Shown here piece by piece: positions 36,108 through 45,697 of a stretch of DNA of 64,000 bases. The notes under the pieces are model-generated. The model saw nothing but the letters and a program-made list of their open reading frames with translations. It ran no database searches and was not told the DNA's origin. This DNA comes from Roseibium marinum (GTDB lineage: Bacteria; Pseudomonadota; Alphaproteobacteria; Rhizobiales; Stappiaceae), in NCBI RefSeq assembly GCF_002906165.1, contig NZ_PPCN01000002.1, forward strand, positions 186,001-250,000, written 5' to 3'. The stretch's first letter is position 1. Each line of letters begins with the position of its first letter. The position numbers and the translations under genes are program-made.

Positions 36108-36791
36108 ATGACCGCCCGCACAATCTTGATTGTCGACGACGATACCGAACTGCGCGAGGCGCTGGTTGAACAGCTTTCCCTTTACGACGAGTTCGAGACC
36201 ATCCAGGCGGATTCGGCAAGCTCGGGCATTGCCCTGGCGAAGGACGAGCATATCGACCTGTTGCTGATGGATGTCGGCCTGCCGGACATCGATGGCCGCG
36301 AGGCGGTCAAGCTGTTGCGCAAGAACGGTTTCAAGTCACCGATCATCATGTTGACCGGCCACGACGGCGACAGCGACACGATCCTCGGCCTGGAGGCCGG
36401 CGCAAATGATTATGTCACTAAGCCGTTCAAGTTCGCGGTATTGCTCGCCCGGGTGCGGGCGCATCTGCGCCAGCACGAGCAGAGCGAGGACGCCACATTC
36501 GCCATTGGCCGGTATTCTTTCCGTCCGGCGGCAAAGGTCATGCAGGACGATGCCGGCTCCAAGGTGCGCCTGACGGAAAAGGAAACCTCGATCCTCAAGT
36601 TCCTCTATCGCGCCGGTGAGAAACCGGTCACGCGGGATGTGCTTTTGCATGAGGTCTGGGGCTATAATTCCGGCGTCACCACCCACACGCTGGAAACCCA
36701 CATTTACCGTCTCAGGCAGAAAATCGAACGCGATCCGTCCAATGCCGAGCTCCTGGTGACAGAAGCCGGTGGATATAAGCTTGTGCCATAA
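36108..36791 (+). CDS. OmpR-family response regulator (OtpR/CenR-like)
   Basis: A 227-residue protein. The receiver has Asp10-Asp12, the phosphoacceptor Asp55 in LLLMDVGLP and Lys105 in YVTKPF; the C-terminal winged helix has LTEKETSILKFLYRAGEKPV and THTLETHIYRLRQKIERDP. It closely resembles the regulator called OtpR or CenR in Brucella and Sinorhizobium, tied to envelope control and beta-lactam tolerance, where the next gene is also a cNMP-binding protein. No histidine kinase is adjacent. The ATG at 36108 follows GAGGA. Confidence 0.88.
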   Translation: MTARTILIVDDDTELREALVEQLSLYDEFETIQADSASSGIALAKDEHIDLLLMDVGLPDIDGREAVKLLRKNGFKSPIIMLTGHDGDSDTILGLEAGANDYVTKPFKFAVLLARVRAHLRQHEQSEDATFAIGRYSFRPAAKVMQDDAGSKVRLTEKETSILKFLYRAGEKPVTRDVLLHEVWGYNSGVTTHTLETHIYRLRQKIERDPSNAELLVTEAGGYKLVP

Positions 36792-36816
36792 CGGAAAATC
36801 ATCGTAAATCTGGGGT

Positions 36817-37323
36817 ATGAGCCTTGCCCAAGACATAGCGATTCTCAAACAAATCCCGATGCTTTCGGACTTCTCTGACGATCAGCTCCGCCTGCTCGCC
36901 TTCAGCGCCGAAAGCATGGATTACGGTAACGGCCAGCGCTTGTTCGACGAGGGCGAGCGGGCCGATGGCGGGCTGGTGATTACCAGCGGCACAGTCAGCC
37001 TTCAAAAACGGGGCAAGGACGGATACGACGAAGTCGACCGCGTCGCTGAGGGAACCCTTCTGGGGGAAACCGCGCTGCTTGCCGAAAACAAGCGCCCCTG
37101 CCGCGCCGAGGCTGCTGGCCCGGTCCGCATCATCCGCATCCGCCGGGCGCTTTTCAAACGCATGATCCAGGAATATCCCGAGCTCGCCCAGCGTCTGCTC
37201 GACGTGCACGCCGCCCGCTACCGGCAGACCGTCGCAGCCCTTCGCCCGATCGGCGAGAAGATGGCCGAACTGGAACAGATCAACGCCGAACGGCGCAGGC
37301 GCAACGACGAGACACAGTCGTAA
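36817..37323 (+). CDS. Cyclic nucleotide-binding domain protein
   Basis: A 168-residue single-domain protein: LKQIPMLSDFSDDQLRLLAF is the usual helix start, LVITSGTVSLQKRGKDG the beta core, and EGTLLGETALLAENKRPCRA the phosphate-binding cassette with Glu and Arg. There is no DNA-binding or kinase domain, so it is a pure cNMP sensor or adaptor. It starts 25 bp after the response regulator and is very likely co-transcribed; a matching two-gene unit is known in Brucella. Confidence 0.85.
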   Translation: MSLAQDIAILKQIPMLSDFSDDQLRLLAFSAESMDYGNGQRLFDEGERADGGLVITSGTVSLQKRGKDGYDEVDRVAEGTLLGETALLAENKRPCRAEAAGPVRIIRIRRALFKRMIQEYPELAQRLLDVHAARYRQTVAALRPIGEKMAELEQINAERRRRNDETQS

Positions 37324-37332
37324 TTACCAGCT

Positions 37333-38220
37333 TCACGCCTTTTTCAAACGCAGCCTGTTGCCTGCGTGTTTTCCCACTGTCTGCAGAAGTGCCATCGCAC
37401 TGACGGCAAGCCCAGAGATTCCGACCCACACGGCGGGGCGAATGCTGGTGGAGACATTGAAATTCGCCTGAAAGACCCTGTCGGCGGGAATTCCGGTCGC
37501 AAGCGCATACCAGGCATATTCAATGGCTGCGGTCGCTGCCGCACCGAGCAGCGCGCAGGCGGCCAGCACGAGAAAATTCGACAGCGGGAAGCCCGTCTTC
37601 ACCGTCAGCCGGTAGAGCATCAGCAGCGCGAAGACCCCGGCCATCAGCGTTGCCTGACCGACATCGGATTTCGACTGCAGAAAGAAATGAAAAAGGGCAA
37701 GCACCGCCACCGGATAGACCAGAAGGTGAAGCCTGTTCCAGTTGGGTCCCAGCCGGCGGACCGCACTGTCGAAGGACGTTGCCCCCAGAACCGCCAATCC
37801 GGCGAGCGCGGTAAAACCGACAATCAGGTAGAACCTGATGAAGATCTCCGACACGACCTTGGACAGGTTCCAGTGTTCCGAGGCGGCGTAAAGTCCCAGA
37901 TGCAGGAGTGCATAGGCGAGAACCGAGACGCCGATCATGCGCCGGAGACCTATGACCCTGTTCCAATGAAAGACCCGCCTGAGCGGCGTGACCGCAAGCG
38001 TCAGCAGCAGGAACCGTACGGCCCATGTGCCGCTCTCGTGAAGCGCCTTTTCGGAGGGCTCCGGATAGACCGGTCCGAACGCCAGATCGAAAAAGATCCA
38101 CGCGGCGGGAAACAGCAGCAGCACAAAGACGCACAGCCGCAAACCGGACAGCTCTCCCCGCCGGTCGGTCCAGGGCGCGTAATGCCGAAGCATGAAGTGT
38201 TTGGTGGAAGTCAATGCCAT
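37333..38220 (-). CDS. msrQ: Protein-methionine-sulfoxide reductase haem-binding subunit MsrQ
   Basis: A 295-residue membrane protein with six or more helices of the ferric-reductase-like transmembrane fold. GVSVLAYALLHLGLYAA and NWNRLHLLVYPVAVLALFHFF supply the haem-ligand histidines. MsrQ passes electrons to periplasmic MsrP, which repairs oxidised methionines. msrP, usually adjacent, is not in this window. It is convergent with the cNMP-binding gene, 9 bp away. Confidence 0.9.
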   Translation of the reverse strand: MALTSTKHFMLRHYAPWTDRRGELSGLRLCVFVLLLFPAAWIFFDLAFGPVYPEPSEKALHESGTWAVRFLLLTLAVTPLRRVFHWNRVIGLRRMIGVSVLAYALLHLGLYAASEHWNLSKVVSEIFIRFYLIVGFTALAGLAVLGATSFDSAVRRLGPNWNRLHLLVYPVAVLALFHFFLQSKSDVGQATLMAGVFALLMLYRLTVKTGFPLSNFLVLAACALLGAAATAAIEYAWYALATGIPADRVFQANFNVSTSIRPAVWVGISGLAVSAMALLQTVGKHAGNRLRLKKA

Positions 38221-38342
38221 CTTCCGGATCTAACCCGCCGCCCCGCACCTTTCACTGCACAGCTTTTCAAGCCTGTGTGAAGAAAGGTTCACCGACAAAT
38301 TAGAACCGACCGCCCCGATCACGAGCGAGGGCCGCTCGGCAG

Positions 38343-38363
38343 GTCCCGGCTCAAGGCCGGGAC
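38343..38363. repeat. Palindrome GTCCCGG-N7-CCGGGAC
   Basis: GTCCCGGC and GCCGGGAC pair around TCAAG. The same arms, with loop ACTTGAT, recur at 60561-60581. It lies downstream of msrQ and about 40 bp after the leuD stop, so it could terminate leftward transcripts, though there is no T-run. Confidence 0.6.
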
Positions 38364-38402
38364 AGCGCTGAGAAAGATGTGGAGATTCGGCTTTGAACGG
38401 TC

Positions 38403-39008
38403 TCACACCCAGGGACGGTTTTCGCCCAGTTTACCCTCGAAGGTTTCGATCTGCTCCGCCTTGGCCATTGTCAGGCCGATGTCGTCAAGTCCGTTCAACA
38501 GACAGTGCTTGCGGAACTGATCGATATCGAAGGCGATGTCGCCGCTTTCCAGGCCCTGGATCCGCTGGTTTTCCAGGTCGATGGTCAGCGTGAAATTGGC
38601 GCCGCGCTCGGAAGCGTTCATCAGGGAGTCCAGCTCGTCTTGGGACACCTGGATCGGCAGAATGCCGTTCTTGAAGCAGTTGTTGTAGAAGATATCGGCG
38701 AAAGACGTCGAGATCACACAGCGGATGCCAAAGTCGAGAAGCGCCCAGGGAGCGTGTTCGCGCGACGAGCCGCAGCCGAAATTATCGCCGGCGATCAGTA
38801 TCTTGGCATTGCGGTAGGCCGGATTGTTGAGCACGAAATCCGGGTTTTCCGATCCGTCGTCATTGGTGCGCATTTCGTGAAACAAGGCGGTTCCGAGACC
38901 GGTCCGCTTGATCGTTTTCAGAAACTGCTTCGGGATGATCATGTCCGTGTCGATGTTGACGATCGGCATGGGGGCCGCGACACCGGTCAGGGTTTCGAAT
39001 TTTTCCAT
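38403..39008 (-). CDS. leuD: 3-isopropylmalate dehydratase small subunit
   Basis: A 201-residue swivel subunit of isopropylmalate isomerase. [16 protein letters not shown] is the conserved N-terminal block and [17 protein letters not shown] the substrate-recognition loop. It isomerises 2- to 3-isopropylmalate together with LeuC, which is not in the window. It is 37 bp downstream of argC and probably co-transcribed. Confidence 0.97.
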   Translation of the reverse strand: MEKFETLTGVAAPMPIVNIDTDMIIPKQFLKTIKRTGLGTALFHEMRTNDDGSENPDFVLNNPAYRNAKILIAGDNFGCGSSREHAPWALLDFGIRCVISTSFADIFYNNCFKNGILPIQVSQDELDSLMNASERGANFTLTIDLENQRIQGLESGDIAFDIDQFRKHCLLNGLDDIGLTMAKAEQIETFEGKLGENRPWV

Positions 39009-39045
39009 TATATTTCTCCTGAAAGGCCGGAAGGCGAAGATGGAC

Positions 39046-39996
39046 TCAGGCGGCCAGGCTCGTGGCCTGATCGACTCCGAGCATCAGATTGAGGTTCTGG
39101 ACGGCCGCGCCGGATGCGCCCTTGCCCAGATTGTCATAGACCGCGAGGATCGCCGCCTGGGCCCGGGCGTCATTGGCGAACACATGCAGGCGCAAACGAT
39201 TGGTGTCGTTGAGCGCCTGCGGGTCGAGAATCTCGGCCCGGTCCAGGGCTTCCAGCGGCGCGACATCGACAAAACCGTCGGGGCAGCCGGCATAGTGATC
39301 GGCCAGCGCATCGTGAAGCTGTTCGCCCGTCGGCACCTTGTCCAGTCCCGCCAGGTTCAGCGGCAGGATAGTGAGCATGCCCTTGTAATAATTCCCGACC
39401 GACGGTGTGAACAGCGGCGTGGCGTCCAGCAGCGCATATTCGCTCATTTCCGGCAGATGCTTGTGATTGAAGGTAAGCCCGTAAGGTGCAAAGGCGCTGG
39501 CGCTCGCACCGCGGAGTTCATAATCGGCGATCATCGACTTGCCGCCGCCGGAATAGCCGGAAATGCCGTGATAGGTGAGCGGAAAGTCGGCCGGAAGCAG
39601 ATCGGCGGCGACGAGCGGACGAACCGCCGCGATCAGGCCCTGCGGCCAGCAGCCCGGATTGGCCACCCGCATGGCGGCGGCGATGATATCGCCCTGGTCG
39701 GCATCCATCTCCGCGAACCCGTAGGCCCAGCCTTCCGCGACCCGGTGGGCGCTGGAGGCATCGATCACCCGCGTTGTGTCGTTTTCGATCAGCGCGACGC
39801 TTTCCTTTGCCGCGGCATCCGGCAGGCAGAGAATGGCGACATCGGCGGTGTTGAGATACTCGGCCCGGGCAGCCGGATCCTTGCGGCTTTCCTCCGGAAT
39901 GGAGATCAGTTCCAGGTCGCGGCGCATGGCAAGGCGTTCGCGGATCTGCAAACCCGTCGTTCCAGCTTCGCCATCTATGAATACGCGCGCAACCAT
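39046..39996 (-). CDS. argC: N-acetyl-gamma-glutamyl-phosphate reductase (type 2)
   Basis: A 316-residue short ArgC form. The NADP motif is [15 protein letters not shown], the catalytic Cys lies in [10 protein letters not shown] and the substrate His in [12 protein letters not shown]. It makes N-acetylglutamate semialdehyde in arginine synthesis. The ATG at 39996 follows GGAGAGG; upstream codons to 40071 are not homologous. Confidence 0.95.
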   Translation of the reverse strand: MVARVFIDGEAGTTGLQIRERLAMRRDLELISIPEESRKDPAARAEYLNTADVAILCLPDAAAKESVALIENDTTRVIDASSAHRVAEGWAYGFAEMDADQGDIIAAAMRVANPGCWPQGLIAAVRPLVAADLLPADFPLTYHGISGYSGGGKSMIADYELRGASASAFAPYGLTFNHKHLPEMSEYALLDATPLFTPSVGNYYKGMLTILPLNLAGLDKVPTGEQLHDALADHYAGCPDGFVDVAPLEALDRAEILDPQALNDTNRLRLHVFANDARAQAAILAVYDNLGKGASGAAVQNLNLMLGVDQATSLAA

Positions 39997-40080
39997 CGCC
40001 CGTTCCTCTCCTCTTTTTAAAGTCGAAGCGTCATACACCCAATTCCCGGGCTTGTCACCGCTTGCGGACATGCCGAGAGC

Positions 40081-40647
40081 TCAACGGGCCCTTGAATGAT
40101 ACTCATCATTCGGCCGCATGTCCGAAGCCGCCGCCACCCGGTTGGTCATGTTGAAAAACGCCGCAACCGAGGAGATATCCCAGATGTCCCGGTCGCCGAA
40201 CCCCGCATCCCTGAGCGCCTGTCGGTCGCTTTCGACGATCTCCGCGGGCGTTTGCGTCAGCTTGACGGCGAAGTCGAGCATCGCCCGCTGACGGACGCTC
40301 AGCTCCGCCGCGCGGTAGTTCATCACCATCATTTCGCCCAGGATCGGATCGCCCGACAGTTCCCGGACCGCCGCGCCATGCGCGGCTAGGCAATAAAAAC
40401 AGTGATTGACGGAAGATACCGCAACGGCAATCATTTCACGTTCAAGCTTTGTCAGCCCGGACTCCGCCAGCATGAGCTCGTTGTACATGTCGGTGAAGGC
40501 GCGCAGTTTCGTTTCATCAAAGGAATAAGCCTTGAGCACATTGGGCACCATTCCCAGCTTCTCCTGGCAAAGATCGAAATACGCCTGTGTCTTTTCGCTG
40601 AGCGCCTCGCCGGGGTCGATTTGCAAGGCCGTGACTTTACTTGACAA
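40081..40647 (-). CDS. AhpD-like peroxidase-related protein (CMD family)
   Basis: A 188-residue all-helical protein. VNHCFYCLAAHGAAVREL contains the CxxC-x3-H redox motif of AhpD-like carboxymuconolactone decarboxylase proteins. It may act as a thiol peroxidase. I call a TTG start at 40647, preceded by GGGAG; this starts MSSKVTALQIDPG, while the upstream codons up to 40686 are not homologous. It is divergent from the glutamate dehydrogenase gene. Confidence 0.8.
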   Translation of the reverse strand: MSSKVTALQIDPGEALSEKTQAYFDLCQEKLGMVPNVLKAYSFDETKLRAFTDMYNELMLAESGLTKLEREMIAVAVSSVNHCFYCLAAHGAAVRELSGDPILGEMMVMNYRAAELSVRQRAMLDFAVKLTQTPAEIVESDRQALRDAGFGDRDIWDISSVAAFFNMTNRVAAASDMRPNDEYHSRAR

Positions 40648-40742
40648 TTTGCTACTCCCGTCATGAAAGCTTCTATGTCGCTGCAATAAACAAGTCTACC
40701 ATGCGACAGAGCCAAACCATAAGATCGCCTAGGGGGATGATT

Positions 40743-43700
40743 ATGCCGGACAAACACGACGTCGAGAAACTCAAACTTATCGACGCGGTCCAAGCAGGCC
40801 TGAGCAAGGAAAACACCGACCTCGCCGAGTTCGCCCGCGCCTTTTACGACCGGGGCGCCGCGGAAGATCTTGTCACTTACAGTTCCGAGGAACTGACCGG
40901 CTTTGCGCGCGATGCCTGGCAGGACTTCCAGAATCACGAACTGGGCACGCACCGGGTCTCCGTTTCCGATCCCTCCTTCAAGGCGAAAGGCGGCAAGGCG
41001 AGTAATCTGACGATCATCGAGATCGTCAACGACAACATGCCCTTCCTGGTCGAATCGGTGATGGACGAGCTGCAGGAAAGCAAGCTGGAGGTCCATCTGG
41101 TTCTGCATCCGATCTTCATTGTCGAGCGCGAGGACAATGGCAGGCTCTCTTCGGCGGTCGGCCGCAAAAAACCACCGAAGCGCAAGGACCGCCAGGAAAG
41201 CCTGATCCATATACATGTGACGCGGATCGATTCCGATGCGACGCGCAACGAGCTGCGGGACCGGATGGACAGGGTTCTCAGCAGTGTCCGCGCCGTGGTC
41301 AGCGACTTCAAGCCGATGCAGGAACGCCTTGCGGAGGCGATCGATACCTACAAAACCACGCAGATCCCCGGCAGCAGCGACGAGTTGTGGGAAGCCATTC
41401 ATTTCCTGGAATGGATGGAAAACGACAACTTCATCTTCCTCGGCATGCGCGAATACAAGTTCGAGGGCGGCGTGGAAGAGGGGGAGTTGTCCCCGCATGA
41501 CGGAACGGGGCTCGGACTACTGGCCGATCCGGATGTCAGGGTGCTGCGCCGAGGCAGCGAGTTCGTCCAGATCACGCCGGAAATCCGCGAATTCCTGAAA
41601 AAACCCGAACCCCTCATCATCGCCAAGGCCAATGTGAAGAGCAATGTGCACCGCCGGGTTCACATGGATTATGTCGGTGCCAAGCTCTACGACGATGACG
41701 GCAACATGATGGGCGAGCTGCGCATCGTCGGCCTGTTCGCCTCCACCGCCTATACCGAACCGACCAGCACCATTCCGTTCCTGCGCCGCAAGGTGGCCAG
41801 TGTGCTGGCGCGCGCCGGCTACGATTCGGAAAGTCATTCCGGGCGGGCGCTCAGGAATGTTCTGGAAGCCTATCCGCGCGACGAACTTTTCCAGATCGAC
41901 CGCGACCGCCTGTTCGAGTTCTCCATCGCCATCCTGCAGCTGGACGAGCGCCCGCGCATCCGTGTGCTTTCGCGCCCGGACAAATTCGACCGATACGTCT
42001 CCATCCTCGTCTTCATCCCGCGCGACCGCTATACGACGGAAGTGCGCCTGAATGTCGGCACCTATCTCGCATCCGTCTACGAGGGCCGGGTTTCCGCCTG
42101 GTATGTCACCTACCTGGAAGGTCCGCTGGCGCGGGTTCACTACATCGTCGGCCGCGACAAGGGCGAAACGCCCAGGCCGGACCAGGAAGACCTGGAAGCC
42201 GCCGTCGCCGAAATGGTGCGCACCTGGTCGGACAGCGTGCGCGACGCTCTCAAAACCCAATTCGCGCCGGCACAGGCGCGCAAGCTCGCCGACCGCTATG
42301 CCCTCTCCTTTCACGGCGGCTACAAGGAAGTCTACAACGCACAGAACGCGCTGTTCGACATCGTCAAGCTTGAAACCCTGTCCGAGCGGATCGAGACCAC
42401 CATCACCTTCCACCGGCCCGCCGGCACCAAGGAAAACCGGCTGGCTCTGAAGGTCTATCACCGCGGCTCGCCCATTCCGCTTTCCGCCCGCGTCCCGCTT
42501 CTGGAGAACATGGGTTTCAGGGTGATCAACGAACGCACCTACCGGGTCACGCCGGCGGATGCGCCGCTTTCCTATCTTCACGAAATGACGCTTGAAACCC
42601 GGGCCGGAGAAGACTTCGACTTCGCCGACCAGCTTCAGTCGCGACTGGAAGCGATGTTCCTGGCTGTGTGGACCGGCAACGCCGAGGATGATGGCTATAA
42701 CCGCCTGGTCCTGACCGCGGACCTTGCCTGGCGGGATGTTGCCGTGGTCCGGGCCCTGTCGAAATATCTGCGTCAGGCCGGCATTCCCTTCTCCGAAGAC
42801 TACATGTGGTCAACCCTCAACAATTATCCGTCCATTGCCGCCAAGCTGGTGGAAATGTTCCATTTGCGCTTCAATCCGGATGTGACCGAAAAGGACCGCG
42901 ACCTCGGCACGGAGCGCCTGCAGAGCGAACTCAACGCCGATCTGGAAGACGTCTCGAGCCTCGATGACGACCGCATTCTGCGGCGCTTCCAGAACACCAT
43001 CGAATCGATCCTGCGCACGAATTTCTATCAGCTCGATCGCGATGGCCTGCCCAAGCAGACCTTTGCCTTCAAGATCGACAGCCGTCAGATCGACGACCTG
43101 CCGCAGCCCCGCCCCTTCCGCGAGATTTCCGTCTACAGCCCGCGTATCGAAGGCGTTCACCTGCGTTTCGGCAAGGTTGCGCGCGGCGGCCTGCGCTGGT
43201 CCGACCGTCCGCAGGATTTCCGCACCGAGGTTCTGGGCCTCGTCAAGGCTCAGCAGGTGAAGAACGCCGTCATCGTCCCGGTGGGCGCAAAAGGCGGCTT
43301 CGTTCCCAAACAGCTGCCGCCCATGAGCGACCGGGATGCCTGGTTCAAGGAAGGCACCGAGAGCTACAAGATCTTCATCAACGCGCTTCTGGACGTGACC
43401 GACAATCTGGACGAGGACAAGGTCCTGCCTCCGGAGCGGGTGCAGCGGTTCGATGGTGACGATCCCTATCTCGTCGTTGCCGCGGACAAGGGCACGGCCA
43501 CCTTCTCCGACACCGCCAACGGCATTTCCGAAAGCCGCAACTTCTGGCTGGGCGACGCGTTCGCCTCCGGCGGCTCCGCCGGCTACGACCACAAGAAGAT
43601 GGGCATCACGGCGCGCGGCGCCTGGGAAGCGGTCAAGCGCCACTTCCGTGAAATGAACCGGGACATCCAGAGCGAACCGTTCACGGCCGCGGGTGTCGGC

Positions 43701-45554
43701 GACATGTCCGGGGACGTCTTCGGCAACGGCATGCTGCTGTCGAAAACCACCAGGCTCCTCGCCGCTTTCGATCACCGGGACATCTTCATCGATCCGGATC
43801 CTGACCCGGCCACGACCTGGGAAGAGCGCAAGCGTATCTTCGACATGGGCCGGTCCTCCTGGAAGGACTATGACACGGGGCTTTTGTCCAAAGGCGGCGG
43901 TGTCTTTTCCAGGCAGCTCAAGTCCATTCCCCTGACGCCGGAAATCAAGGCACTGTTGAACCTGACGAAGTCCAGTGCCACCCCACAGGAAGTCATGACC
44001 GCTATCCTGAAGATGGAAGTGGATCTGCTCTGGTTCGGCGGTATCGGGACCTATATCCGCTCAACCGACCAGACCGATGCCGAAGCCGGCGACCGGGCCA
44101 ACGATCCGATCCGCATCACGGCCACCGAAGTCGGCGCGAAAGTCATCGGCGAGGGCGCGAATCTCGGCCTCACCCAGCTTGCCCGCATCGAGTTCAACAA
44201 GAAGGGCGGGCGCTGCAACTCCGATGCGATCGACAATTCCGCCGGGGTGAATTCCTCGGATATGGAGGTCAATATCAAGATCGCCCTCGGCGCCGCGGTC
44301 AAATCCGGCAAGCTGACCCTCAAGCAGCGCAACCAGCTGCTCGCCAAAATGACCGACGAGGTCGCTGAACTGGTTCTGCGAAACAACTATCTCCAGACCC
44401 TGGCAATCTCCATGACCCAGCTTCGCGGCTCGGAGGATTTCGGCTACCAGGTCCGCATGATGCGCCAGCTGGAACAGGCAGGACTTCTCGACCGGGCGGT
44501 GGAACAGTTGCCGGATGAGGCAACGCTCGCCGAAATGCGCAAGGCCGGCCAGTTGATGACCCGGGCCGAACTCGGCGTCCTGCTGGCATACGCGAAACTT
44601 ACATTTTACGACGCCTTGCTGGAAAGCTCGGTGCCCGATGACGATTATCTGGCCCGGGAACTGTTCCGTTATTTCCCCGATCAGATGGCCACCAAATATC
44701 ACGAAGAGATCAACGGCCATCGGCTGCGCCGCGAAATCATCGCGACCATGCTGGCGAATTCGATGATCAACAGGGGCGGGGCGACATTCCTGACCCGCCT
44801 GATGGATCAGACCGGGGCGACACCGACGGACATCGCCCAGAGCTTCGTCGCCGTGCGCAACAGTTACGACCTCACCGATCTCAATACCGAGATCGACGCG
44901 CTCGATACGCGGATCGACGGCGCGCTTCAGCTTGAGCTTTATCTGGAAGTGCAGACGCTCCTTCTGGAACGGGTTGTCTGGTTCAAGCGCAATGTCTCCT
45001 TCGAAAAGGGCCTGTCCGCCGTTGTCGACCGCTTCGGTTCCGGAATCACCGCCCTGAGGGACCGCCTGGAAAGCCTGCTTCCCGAGGAACAGGCCACCTT
45101 CCTGAATGACAGGGCCGCGGAATATGTCGCCCAGGGCGTTCCGGACACCCTTGCAAAACGTATTGCCTGGCTGCCCGCGGAGCGGACCATTCCGGATATC
45201 GTCATCGTGTCGGAGGAAACCGATGCCGATCTCAACACCGCCGCCACGGCATATTTCGAGATCGGCCACCACTTCCGCATCGGCGCAATGCATGAGCTCG
45301 CCAACGACCTCAATGTCCAGGATTATTATGACGGCCTCGCCCTCGACAGGGCACGCGCCACCCTGGTCTCCGCGCACCGCGCACTTGCGATCGAGGCGAT
45401 CAAATGCGGCGGCTTCACTACCTGGCTTGAAAACCACGAGGTCGAAGTCAGCCGCCGCCAGCGCGCGGTCACCGAAATGCTCGATGGCGGCTTGAGCGTC
45501 TCCAAGTTCTCCGTCGCGGCCAGCCTGCTGTCGGAAATCTACACTCACGCCTGA
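40743..45554 (+). CDS. gdhB: NAD-specific glutamate dehydrogenase, large (about 180 kDa) class
   Basis: A 1,603-residue enzyme of the L_180 class: an N-terminal regulatory region with ACT-like parts to about residue 700, then the catalytic core. FGKVARGGLRWSDRPQDFRTE and PVGAKGGFVPKQLP carry the glutamate-binding Lys; IGEGANLGLTQLARIEF belongs to the NAD-binding part. It deaminates glutamate for catabolism. The start at 40743 follows GGGGG with good spacing; an ATG at 40737 is an alternative. A strong terminator follows directly. Symbol follows Caulobacter and Pseudomonas usage. Confidence 0.93.
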   Translation: MPDKHDVEKLKLIDAVQAGLSKENTDLAEFARAFYDRGAAEDLVTYSSEELTGFARDAWQDFQNHELGTHRVSVSDPSFKAKGGKASNLTIIEIVNDNMPFLVESVMDELQESKLEVHLVLHPIFIVEREDNGRLSSAVGRKKPPKRKDRQESLIHIHVTRIDSDATRNELRDRMDRVLSSVRAVVSDFKPMQERLAEAIDTYKTTQIPGSSDELWEAIHFLEWMENDNFIFLGMREYKFEGGVEEGELSPHDGTGLGLLADPDVRVLRRGSEFVQITPEIREFLKKPEPLIIAKANVKSNVHRRVHMDYVGAKLYDDDGNMMGELRIVGLFASTAYTEPTSTIPFLRRKVASVLARAGYDSESHSGRALRNVLEAYPRDELFQIDRDRLFEFSIAILQLDERPRIRVLSRPDKFDRYVSILVFIPRDRYTTEVRLNVGTYLASVYEGRVSAWYVTYLEGPLARVHYIVGRDKGETPRPDQEDLEAAVAEMVRTWSDSVRDALKTQFAPAQARKLADRYALSFHGGYKEVYNAQNALFDIVKLETLSERIETTITFHRPAGTKENRLALKVYHRGSPIPLSARVPLLENMGFRVINERTYRVTPADAPLSYLHEMTLETRAGEDFDFADQLQSRLEAMFLAVWTGNAEDDGYNRLVLTADLAWRDVAVVRALSKYLRQAGIPFSEDYMWSTLNNYPSIAAKLVEMFHLRFNPDVTEKDRDLGTERLQSELNADLEDVSSLDDDRILRRFQNTIESILRTNFYQLDRDGLPKQTFAFKIDSRQIDDLPQPRPFREISVYSPRIEGVHLRFGKVARGGLRWSDRPQDFRTEVLGLVKAQQVKNAVIVPVGAKGGFVPKQLPPMSDRDAWFKEGTESYKIFINALLDVTDNLDEDKVLPPERVQRFDGDDPYLVVAADKGTATFSDTANGISESRNFWLGDAFASGGSAGYDHKKMGITARGAWEAVKRHFREMNRDIQSEPFTAAGVGDMSGDVFGNGMLLSKTTRLLAAFDHRDIFIDPDPDPATTWEERKRIFDMGRSSWKDYDTGLLSKGGGVFSRQLKSIPLTPEIKALLNLTKSSATPQEVMTAILKMEVDLLWFGGIGTYIRSTDQTDAEAGDRANDPIRITATEVGAKVIGEGANLGLTQLARIEFNKKGGRCNSDAIDNSAGVNSSDMEVNIKIALGAAVKSGKLTLKQRNQLLAKMTDEVAELVLRNNYLQTLAISMTQLRGSEDFGYQVRMMRQLEQAGLLDRAVEQLPDEATLAEMRKAGQLMTRAELGVLLAYAKLTFYDALLESSVPDDDYLARELFRYFPDQMATKYHEEINGHRLRREIIATMLANSMINRGGATFLTRLMDQTGATPTDIAQSFVAVRNSYDLTDLNTEIDALDTRIDGALQLELYLEVQTLLLERVVWFKRNVSFEKGLSAVVDRFGSGITALRDRLESLLPEEQATFLNDRAAEYVAQGVPDTLAKRIAWLPAERTIPDIVIVSEETDADLNTAATAYFEIGHHFRIGAMHELANDLNVQDYYDGLALDRARATLVSAHRALAIEAIKCGGFTTWLENHEVEVSRRQRAVTEMLDGGLSVSKFSVAASLLSEIYTHA

Positions 45555-45577
45555 GTGCGCAAAACATGATAAGGCTC

Positions 45578-45612
45578 GAAAAGGCCGGCAGTCCCGCTGC
45601 CGGCCTTTTCAT
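45578..45612 (+). terminator. Rho-independent terminator of the glutamate dehydrogenase gene
   Basis: GAAAAGGCCGGCAG (45578-45591) pairs perfectly with CTGCCGGCCTTTTC (45597-45610) around TCCCG. The 14-bp stem and T-run are typical of an efficient terminator. Confidence 0.9.
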
Positions 45613-45697
45613 CGACCCGGCGCTTCGGGCATGACGACCGGAAGTCTGACGGCTTCCGGCAGAATTCGTGACGGAAACCCGTGGGATTGAGCATCAG

